Below the pieces are notes generated by a model. The model ran no database searches. It saw only the letters and a list, made by a program, of their open reading frames with translations, and was not told where the DNA came from. 64,000 nucleotides of DNA from positions 43,338 to 107,337 of the forward strand of contig JAHHHJ010000018.1 of NCBI GenBank assembly GCA_019359445.1. The letters run 5' to 3'. How positions within the stretch are numbered: the first letter of the stretch is position 1; the number at the start of each line of letters is the position of its first letter. The translations under genes and the position numbers were made by a program. Positions 8,236 through 18,741 of this stretch are shown piece after piece. The DNA is from Kastovskya adunca ATA6-11-RM4 (GTDB lineage: Bacteria > Cyanobacteriota > Cyanobacteriia > Cyanobacteriales > Coleofasciculaceae).

Positions 8236-11200
8236 TCAATTCAACATCTGCTTGATCACCTCTAACAACTCTGCCATTGACTGAGAATGTCCTCGCAGAA
8301 TTTGGGTAGCGACAGCGTTCAACAACGGCTCTAACTCCGGTGAAGAAGGAGTTGCCTTAGCAAGCACCAACGGTTGGGCATCCAAGCGGCGATCGAGGAC
8401 AAGAATAGGCGGTCGCTTAGGGAGCTGAATCAGTGAAATTAGCTCCTCCAACAAATCGGGATGGGTGGGAGTGTCTTTTAAATCAATCAGTAGCAAGTCA
8501 ACATTTTGCTCTTGCAGTTGATGGGACACTTCCGCCCAAGAGCGCGACAAGGAACTTCGATAACCAGCAGTTTGCAGGTAGTGAGTCAGGGCTTGCAGCC
8601 ACTCACTAGCCGGATGGAAACTGTCAAGCGTGGTGCAGCTTGGTTGGCGATCGCTCAATTCTAGATTTTCTGGGAGCAGGTCGCATTCCAGAGTCGGGAC
8701 GGAAACGGGCAGTGTTCCCGCTTCCAAGACTAAGATACTGGGTTGCCAACTGATACCTGCTGCTACTTGGATAACCTGCAACAAGGCAGAAGTCTTTTGT
8801 TGATCATTGGGGGCTAAACAGGGAAACACCGCAAGACCTGTGACGTGATTGGCGGCTTCTGTCGTTTGATAGTCCAGGGTCACCAGGGGAAGAGAGGCTA
8901 AACCGCTATACTGGCTCAACTGTTCTAGATAACTCACGGGATCGAAGTGACCCACGTTCTCCAATACCACCACATCTGGATGCCACACCCGCGCTAACAA
9001 TTCGGCTTGCTCTAAATCGTCAGCTTCGAGAACTCGACAATGAGAACTCAAAGGAGAAGGCTGATGATCGAGGGCTTCGTATAAGTCGGGGCGGTTATCG
9101 TACTGTAATGTCGGAGCTACAGCCTCCCCAACCTCCGTCACACCAACAGCAACTGGCTCAGTTGAGGTACGGGATAGGTAAGGAGTTTTGCTGTCGCCGT
9201 TAGTGAGATACAAAATCGTCAAACTATTATGCAAGCTAGGCTGGTGCTTGGTGATGCGGTTCAAGCTTTGCAGTAAGGCATCTTCCCGAACAGGCAAGCT
9301 CAAGAAGCCATCGGCTTTGTTTTGGTGCGCCCGCTGTTTTTCTGCCTGGGTTGCCGTGACAAGGATGGGAATATGGCGAGTTTGAGGGTCAGATTTGAAG
9401 AGGGTGAGGACATCCCAGCCAGAAAGCAGGGGCAGTAGGGGATTGAGCAAGATGGCGCAAGGTTGTAATTGGCGTCCTTTTTCGATTGCTTCTGTCCCGG
9501 AGCGGGCAACGACTACCCAGTAGCCCAAGTTTTTGAGCTGTTGGGTCAATTGCTCGATGTACTGCGGCACCGCCTCGACAATTAAGACTAAGCGGTTACT
9601 ACTGCTACTACTAAGGCGATGGTTGGCTCTTTTGCGATCGCCATTAGCTTCAGGCGTCACCGCTAATGGGGGGGGACAAGGTGGCAAAAGCAGAGTGAAT
9701 TCGCTGCCCTTGTCGATTTGGGACACAAAGGAGACATCGCCACCGTGCAAGTGTGCCAAGCGTTGAGCCAGCACCAGCCCTAAGCCTGTGCCCTCAAAGC
9801 GACGGTTTAAGGGATTTTCGAGCTGTTGGAATTTTTGAAAGATGAGGTGCTGTTTTTCGGGGGGGATGCCCAGACCTGTGTCCCACACGGTAAAGGCAAT
9901 CCACCCTTGCCAACGGCTGACTTTTAATCCAGTTTTGCCTCCCAGATCGGTGAACTTGATGGCATTGGAGAGCAAATGCACGAGTATTTGGCGCAAGCGC
10001 AATTCATCTGCCACGATTGACTCCAAACCCGGTTCTACTTCCAGGGTGAAGGGGGTGTCAATTGGTGAGTGTTGAGAGTGGGAGTCTTTTTCCGTCAATC
10101 GTTGCAGTGCCTGGGTATAGGCGCGATCGCATACTTGCCGAATCTGCACAGGCTCCAGCGTCAGCTTCAGTTGTCCCGTCTCCATGCGAGTCAAATCCAA
10201 AATGTCATTGACGACGCCCATCAACTGACGCCCGCTCTCATGAATCAGACGTGCATAGCGGGCTTGACGGTCGTTGAGTTTGCCCAGCATTTGCTCTTTG
10301 AGCAACTGGGACAAACCGAGTACTGCGGTTAAGGGAGTCTTGAGTTCGTGGCTGATGCAGGCTAAAAATTCGTCTTTAAAGCGATTGAGTTGGACTAAAT
10401 CGGCATTTTTTGCCGCCAATTCTTTGGCAAGCTGCTGCTGCTCTGTAATGTCTGTTGCCATCACCAGGTAAAGGTCAGGCGTTAGGGAAGGAGAGTTAGG
10501 ACTCAGAGGCAGGCTAAATTGGCTTGCTTGTTTGGCAACCCAATCCGATAGTGGTACTTTGACGAATTGCCAGGTACGCTTGCCGATGGGGTTTTGGGTG
10601 TCAGATATGACCGCTGAGGCTTCCCAGTAGGTCGGACTACTTGTGGGGGTGAGTCTTGATACGGATGTCATCACCCTGAGTCTGGACGCGGTTGCCGTAG
10701 GCGCATCGTCCCTCATGCCATAAGGCGGCTCTAAAGGCTCTGCTGCTTCATAGCCCTCGTTAGCCGATGATTCCAACGGGGTAAGATTAACCTCCGCCGC
10801 CTGACGATCGAGCCATTCTAGTTCTGGTATCAGTCCAATTTCTTGTCGCCAAAGGCGATTGCGAGTTAGCAACTGCCCTGTACTGGTGTGCAGCATGAGG
10901 GGTAGAGGCAGTTGTTCCAGCAGTTGCATTAGGGGATTGAGAAGCGGGATTGGGGATGATTCACCCTCCTCAATTGCTGGGGTGGCTATGGGGGAGCGAT
11001 CGCGCTGGGTTTTTGCTAGATACTGCAATAAGCGCTTGCTATCTAAAAGCCCCACAATACTGCCGTCGGGATTGATGATTCCCCAAGGCTGGTTTGTTGC
11101 TAGCTCGGGACGGTTCTGAACCTCTGACCAAAACTGACTCAACGGGAGCTGGGCTGATAAAATTGCTAAAGTCTCGATGTGAGGCGACTGGAGTTCAGAC

Positions 11201-11433
11201 AAGGGAGCCTGAACATCGATAGCCTCTGCCTGACCAGGGTGAGGGGGTAGCAGATCAATCAGGAGGCTGTGGAGGTTTAATACTCCCAATGGATGTCGCG
11301 GCTTGCTTACCACAACCAAAGTGTCGCACCCAGAGGAGCGCAGAATTTCCAGCGCGTCAGCTAGCCTAGTTGTTGGCTCGGCATAAGCAACGGGTTTAGT
11401 AAATTCTTTTAGACTGAGAGTGGATGTGGGCAT
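8236..11433 (-). CDS. hybrid sensor histidine kinase with CBS-like and PAS-like input and degenerate receivers
   Basis: A 1065-residue kinase. Order: CBS-like pair (about 12-140), PAS-like region (about 165-335), coiled linker, HisKA with 'SHELKTPLTAVLGLSQLLKE' (phospho-His H362), HATPase with 'LLSNAIKF', 'DTGLGIPPE' and 'GTGLGLVLAQRL', then a receiver (about 610-730) and two further receiver-like segments (about 740-1060). The receiver acidic site reads 'AILLNPLLPLLSGW': Asn stands where the phospho-acceptor Asp normally is, so it is a pseudo-receiver. No membrane helix is seen, so it is probably cytoplasmic. It is divergent from kaiA across 294 bp. By position and pseudo-receiver it could act with the clock, as CikA does, but that is inference. 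Confidence 0.88.
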   Translation of the reverse strand: MPTSTLSLKEFTKPVAYAEPTTRLADALEILRSSGCDTLVVVSKPRHPLGVLNLHSLLIDLLPPHPGQAEAIDVQAPLSELQSPHIETLAILSAQLPLSQFWSEVQNRPELATNQPWGIINPDGSIVGLLDSKRLLQYLAKTQRDRSPIATPAIEEGESSPIPLLNPLMQLLEQLPLPLMLHTSTGQLLTRNRLWRQEIGLIPELEWLDRQAAEVNLTPLESSANEGYEAAEPLEPPYGMRDDAPTATASRLRVMTSVSRLTPTSSPTYWEASAVISDTQNPIGKRTWQFVKVPLSDWVAKQASQFSLPLSPNSPSLTPDLYLVMATDITEQQQLAKELAAKNADLVQLNRFKDEFLACISHELKTPLTAVLGLSQLLKEQMLGKLNDRQARYARLIHESGRQLMGVVNDILDLTRMETGQLKLTLEPVQIRQVCDRAYTQALQRLTEKDSHSQHSPIDTPFTLEVEPGLESIVADELRLRQILVHLLSNAIKFTDLGGKTGLKVSRWQGWIAFTVWDTGLGIPPEKQHLIFQKFQQLENPLNRRFEGTGLGLVLAQRLAHLHGGDVSFVSQIDKGSEFTLLLPPCPPPLAVTPEANGDRKRANHRLSSSSSNRLVLIVEAVPQYIEQLTQQLKNLGYWVVVARSGTEAIEKGRQLQPCAILLNPLLPLLSGWDVLTLFKSDPQTRHIPILVTATQAEKQRAHQNKADGFLSLPVREDALLQSLNRITKHQPSLHNSLTILYLTNGDSKTPYLSRTSTEPVAVGVTEVGEAVAPTLQYDNRPDLYEALDHQPSPLSSHCRVLEADDLEQAELLARVWHPDVVVLENVGHFDPVSYLEQLSQYSGLASLPLVTLDYQTTEAANHVTGLAVFPCLAPNDQQKTSALLQVIQVAAGISWQPSILVLEAGTLPVSVPTLECDLLPENLELSDRQPSCTTLDSFHPASEWLQALTHYLQTAGYRSSLSRSWAEVSHQLQEQNVDLLLIDLKDTPTHPDLLEELISLIQLPKRPPILVLDRRLDAQPLVLAKATPSSPELEPLLNAVATQILRGHSQSMAELLEVIKQMLN

Positions 11434-11727
11434 GATCGATTGGGTTATACGTGATAGGAAGCGCTAATGCAGTTGCACATCCTTATTAAAAGTTTGATAA
11501 ATAGTTAACCAATTTGGAAGACGGTCTTTCAGCTCACTTTTACAAACTACTGCTTAATTATTGCTCTCGATCGGGGGGGGATAGGACAAAGCAATTACAA
11601 TTACTTACATTTCTGAGATGATTTGAAATCATGTTAAGTATTACAACACTGATTTTCATCTGAAGCGATCGCTTCTACATGATCTGATGTTGCCAGCCAC
11701 TTATTTGTTTCTTGGTCGGTTCTTACT
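11434..11727 (+). promoter_or_regulatory. divergent intergenic region: hybrid kinase / kaiABC promoters
   Basis: This 294-bp AT-rich gap separates two divergent operons and must hold both promoters. It contains one HIP1 octamer (about 11664) and an eight-G run after 'gatcg' (about 11572-11579). I cannot mark -35/-10 boxes with certainty. Confidence 0.5.
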
Positions 11728-12669
11728 TTGCCTTCTCAACTTACCATCTGTAGTTTTGTGTACTCTGGGTCACTGGCTCAATCTCTGAGGCAGTGCTTGC
11801 ATGGCGATCGTTATCAGTTACACTTCACTGAATCGGAAAAGGATTTTTTTAAGACTGTTGAGCAATATAAGCAACAGCTTGATTGTTTAGTTGTGCAGGA
11901 GGATCGCTCGCTCCTACCGACGCTCAACTACCTACAGGAGCAAGGTATCCTCTTACCTGTCGTAATTTTCACTCCAACCACGGGCAGCGATTTTGGTAAA
12001 TCCTCTTTGTTGACGCTCTCCACCGCCCAACCTCATACTTCTCCCAAGCCCGCAACCCATCTATTTCACTCAGCAGAGGTGCGCCTTGATCAGACGCAAG
12101 GGAGTGACATTAAGTCTTTTATTGATCAGGCGATCGCGCAATTTCTCAATCTCGCACCCACCTGTATCCTTCCTAAGTTCGACGATACTGATGATTTGCA
12201 GCGATCGCTCTCAACCCAAAATTTCATCCAACAGCAGCAGCGTCGGCTGTCAGACAAACTGCAAGAGCGACTAGGATACCTAGGTGTGTACTACAAGAGA
12301 AATCCCCAACAATTCTTACGTCATCTGCCTGATAGCGAAAAGCAACAGCTTTTAGAGCATCTAGAAGCTGAGTATCGACAAATCCTGCTTGAGTACTTCT
12401 TGCCAGATAATGCTCTAAACCAAAAAATTGATAATTTCGTCGATAGGATATTTTTTGCCGACGTTCCAGTTTCTCATATTGTAGAAATTCACATGGAATT
12501 GATCGAGGAATTTTCTAAGCAGCTTCAACTAGAAAACAGAAGCGAAGACATATTGCTGGACTATCGCTTAACATTAATTGATATAATTGCTCACCTGTGT
12601 GAAATGTACCGCCGCTCAATTCCTAGAGAACAGCCAATGAGTGACGAACTAAACTTCAAAAACAGCTAA
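11728..12669 (+). CDS. kaiA: circadian clock protein KaiA
   Basis: A 313-residue protein that fits full-length KaiA: an N-terminal pseudo-receiver ('PSQLTICSFVYSGSLAQSL', 'YQLHFTESEKDF', 'LDCLVVQEDR') and a C-terminal four-helix domain ('LQERLGYLGVYYKRNPQQFL', 'DRIFFADVPVSHIVEIHMEL', 'LDYRLTLIDIIAHLCEMYRR'). KaiA stimulates KaiC autophosphorylation by binding its C-terminal tail. The start is TTG: the residues after it align with the known KaiA start and no ATG fits. It is followed 33 bp later by kaiB. A variable linker near residues 90-130 ('STAQPHTSPKPATHLFHSAE') makes it longer than the 284-residue Synechococcus elongatus protein. Confidence 0.95.
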   Translation: MPSQLTICSFVYSGSLAQSLRQCLHGDRYQLHFTESEKDFFKTVEQYKQQLDCLVVQEDRSLLPTLNYLQEQGILLPVVIFTPTTGSDFGKSSLLTLSTAQPHTSPKPATHLFHSAEVRLDQTQGSDIKSFIDQAIAQFLNLAPTCILPKFDDTDDLQRSLSTQNFIQQQQRRLSDKLQERLGYLGVYYKRNPQQFLRHLPDSEKQQLLEHLEAEYRQILLEYFLPDNALNQKIDNFVDRIFFADVPVSHIVEIHMELIEEFSKQLQLENRSEDILLDYRLTLIDIIAHLCEMYRRSIPREQPMSDELNFKNS

Positions 12670-12702
12670 TTAAAAACAATAAATCCAAACCTTAAATTTA
12701 GT

Positions 12703-13017
12703 ATGAGTCCGCTAAAGAAAACTTACGTTCTCAAACTCTATGTGGCTGGGAACACTCCCAACTCTGTACGGGCTTTAAAAACACTCAAAGATATCCTTGA
12801 ACAGGAGTTTCAAGGAGTTTATGCCTTGAAAGTTATTGATGTCCTAAAAAACCCTCAACTCGCTGAAGAAGATAAAATATTGGCAACTCCAACTTTATCA
12901 AAAGTTTTGCCGCCGCCAGTTCATAAAATTATTGGTGACCTTTCCGATCGGGAAAAAGTCTTGATCGGTTTAGATTTACTTTATGAAGAGTTGCGTGAAA
13001 ATGAAACAGGTTCTTAA
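12703..13017 (+). CDS. kaiB: circadian clock protein KaiB
   Basis: A 104-residue protein of normal KaiB length. Diagnostic sequence: '[20 protein letters not shown]', '[20 protein letters not shown]', '[20 protein letters not shown]'. KaiB is the metamorphic thioredoxin-like clock protein that binds the phosphorylated KaiC CI ring, sequesters KaiA and engages SasA/CikA. It lies 33 bp after kaiA and 108 bp before kaiC on the same strand. In S. elongatus kaiBC has its own promoter upstream of kaiB; the short kaiA-kaiB gap here suggests either a promoter inside kaiA or a tricistronic message. Confidence 0.97.
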   Translation: MSPLKKTYVLKLYVAGNTPNSVRALKTLKDILEQEFQGVYALKVIDVLKNPQLAEEDKILATPTLSKVLPPPVHKIIGDLSDREKVLIGLDLLYEELRENETGS

Positions 13018-13125
13018 ATCCTTACTAATTTTCAATTATAACTTTTGAGCTATTATGATAACTGGATTTGCATCAATTCAGTAGTTATATCGAGACTTCT
13101 TAATAACGTATTTTAGCGCCTAATA

Positions 13126-14685
13126 ATGACTCAAATTAATCCCACTGATCAGAACAAAGAAAAAGCGGTTTTCAAAGGCATCAAAAAAATCCGTACCATG
13201 ATTGAAGGCTTCGATGATATTAGTCATGGTGGCTTACCGCTCGGCAGAACAACCTTAGTAAGTGGAACATCAGGTACCGGAAAAACCTTAATAGCCGTTC
13301 AATTCCTCTACAACGGTATTAACTATTTTGACGAACCAGGCATATTTATTACCTTTGAAGAGTCTCCCCAAGACATTATTACAAATGCCCATAGTTTTGG
13401 TTGGGACTTACAGGAATTAATTGACGAAGGTAAGCTATTTATCCTCGATGCATCTCCCGATCCAGAAGGGCAAGAAGTTGTAGGAAACTTTGACCTTTCT
13501 GCCTTAATTGAACGCATTCAATACGCTATTCGGAAATATAAAGCCAAACGGGTTTCCATAGATTCTGTCACCGCTGTCTTTCAACAATACGAGGCCGCGT
13601 CAGTCGTCCGCCGGGAAATCTTTCGCTTAGTTGCACGCCTCAAGCAAATTGGGGTGACAACCGTGATGACAACCGAAAGAATTGAGGAATACGGTCAAGT
13701 TGCCCGTTTTGGGGTAGAAGAATTTGTCTCCGACAACGTTGCTGTTGTCCGCAATGTTTTGGAGGGGGAACGCCGACGCCGCACCATCGAGATTTTGAAA
13801 CTGCGCGGCACCACCCATATGAAGGGAGAATATCCTTTTACCATTACTCAAGAAGGTATTAATATCTTCCCCTTAGGCGCGATGCAACTGACCCAGCGTT
13901 CTTCTAATATCCGCGTATCTTCAGGCGTAAAAACATTAGATGAAATGTGCGGTGGTGGCTACTTTAAAGACTCTATTATTCTTGCCACAGGTGCCACAGG
14001 TACAGGTAAAACTCTCCTCGTCAGTAAGTTTTTGCAAGAAGCCTGTGCTCGAGGAGAACGCGCCATTCTCTTCGCCTATGAAGAATCTCGTGCCCAGCTT
14101 TCTCGTAATGCTTACTCTTGGGGAATTGATTTTGAAGAAATGGAACAAAAAGGCTTGTTGAAGCTGCTTTGTTCTTATCCGGAATCATCGGGATTAGAAG
14201 ATCATTTGCAAATTATTAAATCCGCAATTTCCGAGTTCAAACCCTCTCGCATTGCTATTGACTCGCTTTCTGCGTTAGCGCGAGGGGTGAGTCATAACGC
14301 TTTTCGGCAATTTGTGATTGGGGTAACGGGTTATGCCAAGCAAGAGGAAATTACAGGATTTTTTACAAACACCACAGACCAGTTTTTAGGCTCTCATTCC
14401 ATTACTGATTCTCATATTTCTACCATTACCGACACAATTTTGATGTTGCAATATGTAGAAATTCGCGGGGAAATGTCTAGGGCAATCAATGTCTTCAAGA
14501 TGCGCGGTTCTTGGCATGACAAAGGCATTCGCGAGTACACCATCAGCGAGGCTGGGCCAGAAATTAAAGATTCTTTCCGCAACTACGAACGGATTATTAG
14601 CGGTTCTCCCACTCGCATTGCCGTGAGCGAAAAGAATGAACTTTCTCGCATTGTTCAGGGAGTCCGAGAGAAAGGGAATGAGTAG
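13126..14685 (+). CDS. kaiC: circadian clock protein KaiC, ATPase/autokinase
   Basis: A 519-residue double RecA-like ATPase. CI has Walker A 'GTSGTGKT' (47-54) and the catalytic Glu pair E78-E79; CII has 'GATGTGKT' (289-296) and E319-E320. The CII phosphorylation sites are conserved in 'SITDSHISTITDT' (T427, S432, T433, equal to T426/S431/T432 of S. elongatus). The C-terminal tail 'SGSPTRIAVSEKNELSRIV' is the A-loop and KaiA-binding segment. It forms hexamers and is the core oscillator. It is last in the kai cluster and is followed by about 200 bp without a gene that includes a GAGCC-TGA-GGCTC palindrome near 14708. Confidence 0.98.
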   Translation: MTQINPTDQNKEKAVFKGIKKIRTMIEGFDDISHGGLPLGRTTLVSGTSGTGKTLIAVQFLYNGINYFDEPGIFITFEESPQDIITNAHSFGWDLQELIDEGKLFILDASPDPEGQEVVGNFDLSALIERIQYAIRKYKAKRVSIDSVTAVFQQYEAASVVRREIFRLVARLKQIGVTTVMTTERIEEYGQVARFGVEEFVSDNVAVVRNVLEGERRRRTIEILKLRGTTHMKGEYPFTITQEGINIFPLGAMQLTQRSSNIRVSSGVKTLDEMCGGGYFKDSIILATGATGTGKTLLVSKFLQEACARGERAILFAYEESRAQLSRNAYSWGIDFEEMEQKGLLKLLCSYPESSGLEDHLQIIKSAISEFKPSRIAIDSLSALARGVSHNAFRQFVIGVTGYAKQEEITGFFTNTTDQFLGSHSITDSHISTITDTILMLQYVEIRGEMSRAINVFKMRGSWHDKGIREYTISEAGPEIKDSFRNYERIISGSPTRIAVSEKNELSRIVQGVREKGNE

Positions 14686-14887
14686 AGGCGAATATTACCT
14701 CCGTCGGAGCCTGAGGCTCTACAAAGGCGCTGTTTGCCCTGTAAAGCCACCTCAACCTGCAACGCAGGCAGAATATCGGCGCTACGGAAGATTTTTCCCG
14801 CTCTAGTTTTGAGCTAAACCTACAGGAATAGGCTAACCTACGACTAGCGACGGAAGGATGTCCAAAACCCTAATTTGATATTTCTAA

Positions 14888-14960
14888 CGAGCACGGAGGG
14901 ATTTGAACCCCCGACACCCAGAACCGGAATCTGGTGCTCTATCCCCTGAGCTACGTGCCC
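14888..14960 (-). tRNA. tRNA-Arg (anticodon CCG)
   Basis: On the minus strand a complete cloverleaf can be folded. The acceptor stem is GGGCACG with CGTGCTC. The D-arm is 'GCTCAGGGGATAGAGC'. The anticodon stem CCAGA/TCTGG encloses loop TTCCGGT (anticodon CCG). The T-arm contains 'GGTTCAAATCC'. CCA is not encoded. Length is 73 nt. Confidence 0.95.
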
Positions 14961-15002
14961 TTGTTGGTCTTTGCCATCATAGCATTTTTGGAAACAACGC
15001 GG

Positions 15003-16241
15003 TCAGAGGTAACTCAGTGGATCGACAGGTTCCCCATTTTGGCGCACCTCAAAGTGAAGATGGGGGCCAGTCGATAGTCCTGTAGAGCCGACAGCGGCGA
15101 TCGCTTCCCCCTTCTCCACAGTTTGTCCCTCACTCACATGAAGCTTACTGGCATGACCATAAAGCGTCGCTATGGCGTCACCGTGGTCGATTACCACCGC
15201 ATAACCGTAGCCCCCATACCAACCGGAAAAAATTACCGTTCCTCTGTCTGCGGCGCGAATCGTGCTGCCATAGCTGGCACCAAAGTCAAGACCTGCATGA
15301 AAGCGTCCGTAGCCCAAAACGGGATGATTCCGCCAGCCAAAGCTACTGGTAATTGTGCCGTCGCTGGGATAGCTTAACTGACCTGTCCCGCGAATAATTA
15401 TCCCTCCAGGCAACCTGGCTTTGTTTGCCGCTGTAACTTTTTGTTGAATCAAGATGCCAATGTTTTGTGAATCCTTGACGAGTTGAGCGTGTGCGGCATC
15501 AAGAGCAAGTCGGTCTGAGTTGAGACGTTCAATGAGCTGCTGCTGGACAACAAACTGTTTTTCGTATTCGGCTTTTTGTGCCAGGAGTTGTTGGTTAAGG
15601 AGGGCAATTTGATTTTTTTGTTGTTCAATTGCCAGCTTTTGGATTTGAATGTCATTCGCCGCCGCTTTTAAGTTGAGCAAAATTTCCTGATCGGCTTGAT
15701 ACACTCGCTTTAAGCGTTCTCGTCGATTGAGGAATTCATTGAAGTTTTGGCTTTTGAGCAAAATGTCCCAACCCTGGGTTGATAGTTGTTGGCGTTGCAG
15801 AAAACGCAGGCGGGCAATGGTTGCAGTTTGTTTTTGGGAAAATACTTGTTCGGCGATCGCTAAATCTTCCTGGATTTCCTGTATCTGTTTATTGGCTAGC
15901 TCAATTTGAAAGTTGTAGTCTTGGATTTGCGTCTCTGTGGCTTGGACTTGATTTCCTAGGTTGTTTAGATAGCCTTGGGCGGCTTTTTCGATATCTGTGA
16001 GGCGATCGCTTTCTTTGGAGAATATGGCTCGCTCTTGGTCAAGATGCTTTTGTACCTCTCGTAAGGTATCAACAGAGGGAGATTCTGCTGTTTGAGCTAA
16101 CGTCGGTGTTGTTGCCGTCAGCAAGCAGCACAGCAGGAATAGCCCCAGCCAAGGCAAGAATTTAAAGCGTTGCCGTCGAGTTCGCCGAAATTTCATTAAA
16201 AACCGATCCAAAATGTGGAGGCTAAAAAGATGAAACCACAA
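15003..16241 (-). CDS. M23 family metallopeptidase with coiled-coil N-terminus (EnvC/NlpD-like)
   Basis: A 412-residue exported protein. A basic N-terminus and hydrophobic helix ending 'TATTPTLAQTAE' look like a Sec signal peptide. Residues about 55-270 are a long Gln/Glu-rich coiled coil. The C-terminal LytM domain has 'HAGLDFG' (H315, D319) and 'GPHLHFEV' (H394, H396), the zinc ligands and catalytic His of active M23 peptidases. Such proteins cleave peptidoglycan cross-links or activate amidases at division. The catalytic residues are all present, so it may itself be active, unlike degenerate EnvC. Its promoter region also lies downstream of fabG, which is transcribed the same way. Confidence 0.88.
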   Translation of the reverse strand: MWFHLFSLHILDRFLMKFRRTRRQRFKFLPWLGLFLLCCLLTATTPTLAQTAESPSVDTLREVQKHLDQERAIFSKESDRLTDIEKAAQGYLNNLGNQVQATETQIQDYNFQIELANKQIQEIQEDLAIAEQVFSQKQTATIARLRFLQRQQLSTQGWDILLKSQNFNEFLNRRERLKRVYQADQEILLNLKAAANDIQIQKLAIEQQKNQIALLNQQLLAQKAEYEKQFVVQQQLIERLNSDRLALDAAHAQLVKDSQNIGILIQQKVTAANKARLPGGIIIRGTGQLSYPSDGTITSSFGWRNHPVLGYGRFHAGLDFGASYGSTIRAADRGTVIFSGWYGGYGYAVVIDHGDAIATLYGHASKLHVSEGQTVEKGEAIAAVGSTGLSTGPHLHFEVRQNGEPVDPLSYL

Positions 16242-16335
16242 ATGGACACTCCTATATAGGCGTAAACTTTGTTAGGTTACACAAAGATTTTCCCTGGGTG
16301 GGCGAGTTTAACCTCACTCAGCACAGCAGCGATCG

Positions 16336-17190
<855 letters not shown>

Positions 17191-17302
17191 TTACTCCTAA
17201 AATCAGGGTTCATCGCTAAGCGCTCTTGCCAATCTCCACACCCCAAGCCTTAATCTCCAGTCCCAACCTTAAACTGTAAGAAGAAATCACCCATCGTTTG
17301 AT

Positions 17303-17620
17303 ATGGCAACCAAAAAGCAATTCAATAGTTTCCCCGATTTACTGACTGGCTCTACTGTGCCTGTATTAGTCGATTTTTACGCAACTTGGTGTGGCCCTTG
17401 CCAGATGATGAGTCCGATTTTGGAGCAGGTAAATGCTCAAATGAAAGACCGTTTACAAGTGGTGAAAATTGACACAGATAAGTATCCTGACCTCGCCAGT
17501 CAGTATGAAATTCATGCCCTACCAACTCTAGTGCTTTTTAAAGATCAACGACCTGTAGAGCGGTTTGAGGGCGTCATCCCAGCAGAACAACTTATTCAGC
17601 GTCTACAGAGCCTACTTTAA
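17303..17620 (+). CDS. thioredoxin
   Basis: A 105-residue protein with the whole thioredoxin fold: 'VLVDFYATWCGPCQMMSPIL' (active site C30-GP-C33), 'VVKIDTDKYPDLASQYEIHA', cis-Pro in 'LPTLVLFKDQRPV'. The classic WCGPC centre indicates a reducing dithiol-disulfide oxidoreductase in the cytosol, fed by ferredoxin- or NADPH-thioredoxin reductase. It is transcribed away from fabG and convergent with thf1, ending only 7 bp from it. Assignment to m-, x- or y-type is not attempted. Confidence 0.93.
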   Translation: MATKKQFNSFPDLLTGSTVPVLVDFYATWCGPCQMMSPILEQVNAQMKDRLQVVKIDTDKYPDLASQYEIHALPTLVLFKDQRPVERFEGVIPAEQLIQRLQSLL

Positions 17621-17627
17621 AAGTCAC

Positions 17628-18383
17628 TTAGGAAGAGGGTGCTTCATTTTTAGAAGCCCCGGATTCCTGAGAATTGTCTGCTGATGGTGTGGCTTGATTA
17701 TTTTCTTGAGCAAGCTTCTCCCGCTTTTTGCGGTCAGCATTTAAGGCTTCTTGCAAAACTAGTTGTGCCTGAGAAAATTTTTCTAGGTTACTGCGATACA
17801 GTTCTAAGTCTTTTTGCATTTTTTCCTGGGGTAAATGCAATGCTTCCGCAACTTGTTTGATCGCCTGATTCCGTTCCTTTTCGTCTTTGACGCTCTCTGA
17901 GTCTGCTGTTTCTAGTAGGGTATAGAAACCAACGGCAAAGAGACGGCTGTACTTAAAGTGCGGATTGTTGGCGATCTCCTGTATAGACTCATACAAGTTC
18001 CCCGTATCATCTCTAGGGGTAGGATTACTCAGCCAAGAGATTAATTCCTGTTCTGTCAAGCTATTTGCTAAAGACTGAACTTTCTCGGCGTCTTGTTTAT
18101 AGCGTTCGGGATCATCTCCTACCGCTTTACATAAGGCATTAAAAATCGAGTCCTTGTCCCGCTCCGGTCGATATCCTTGCATAAAGCGGTTAAAGGATGT
18201 GGTAACCCCCAAGGCATAGATGGGGTCGTAGTGAAAATCAGCATTAACTGTAAGCAAGTGCATTTCCACCATTAATTCTTCTACCACTCGCTGGTAGATC
18301 GAGTTAATGGGACGGGTATGGTATTTATAAAAATCCCGCTTGGTATCCGAGACAGTGCGAACGTTATTCACGGGTGGAGACAT
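17628..18383 (-). CDS. thf1: Thf1/Psb29, thylakoid formation and PSII biogenesis protein
   Basis: A 251-residue protein with the family start 'NNVRTVSDTKRDFYKYHTRP', then 'VEELMVEMHLLTVNADFHYD', 'YALGVTTSFNRFMQGY' and 'PHFKYSRLFAVGFYTLLE'. The last 60 residues are a charged helix ('RKKREKLAQEN') and a low-complexity tail. Psb29/Thf1 associates with FtsH2/FtsH3 and is needed for stable PSII repair. Length is normal. It is convergent with the thioredoxin gene and divergent from the bilin lyase gene. Confidence 0.93.
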   Translation of the reverse strand: MSPPVNNVRTVSDTKRDFYKYHTRPINSIYQRVVEELMVEMHLLTVNADFHYDPIYALGVTTSFNRFMQGYRPERDKDSIFNALCKAVGDDPERYKQDAEKVQSLANSLTEQELISWLSNPTPRDDTGNLYESIQEIANNPHFKYSRLFAVGFYTLLETADSESVKDEKERNQAIKQVAEALHLPQEKMQKDLELYRSNLEKFSQAQLVLQEALNADRKKREKLAQENNQATPSADNSQESGASKNEAPSS

Positions 18384-18741
18384 AAAATGGGCAACTATTT
18401 CCCATTGTCTCGCTAATCACGTCCTTTGCCAAGAAATGCGATCGCTCCGGCGCACAGCTTGAGTTAGGTTTTGCCTAGGGAAGTGAGACAATGAGCGGGG
18501 AAAATTGCCCCGAACCTGCTCGCCATCAGCACTAAGACTCCTGCTGATTCCATCATCTATAGACCACACAGCGCCACGCTCTATCTACAATTGAGAGTAA
18601 CGAGGATGGGGTTCTATAGTTTCCCCCAAACCCTACATGTTGATAGTAGCGATCGCTACCCTGGTAACTTGATCTTTAGTATCTTTCCTGTTTAACCTTG
18701 CTGAATACTAATTCGACCAATAGCGATCGCCACTGACTACT
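18384..18741 (+). other. intergenic region, no gene seen (358 bp)
   Basis: This gap separates thf1 (minus) from the CpcT-like gene (plus) and should hold both promoters. HIP1 octamers are at about 18651 and 18723. No convincing open frame, hairpin with T-run or known operator was found. Confidence 0.6.
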
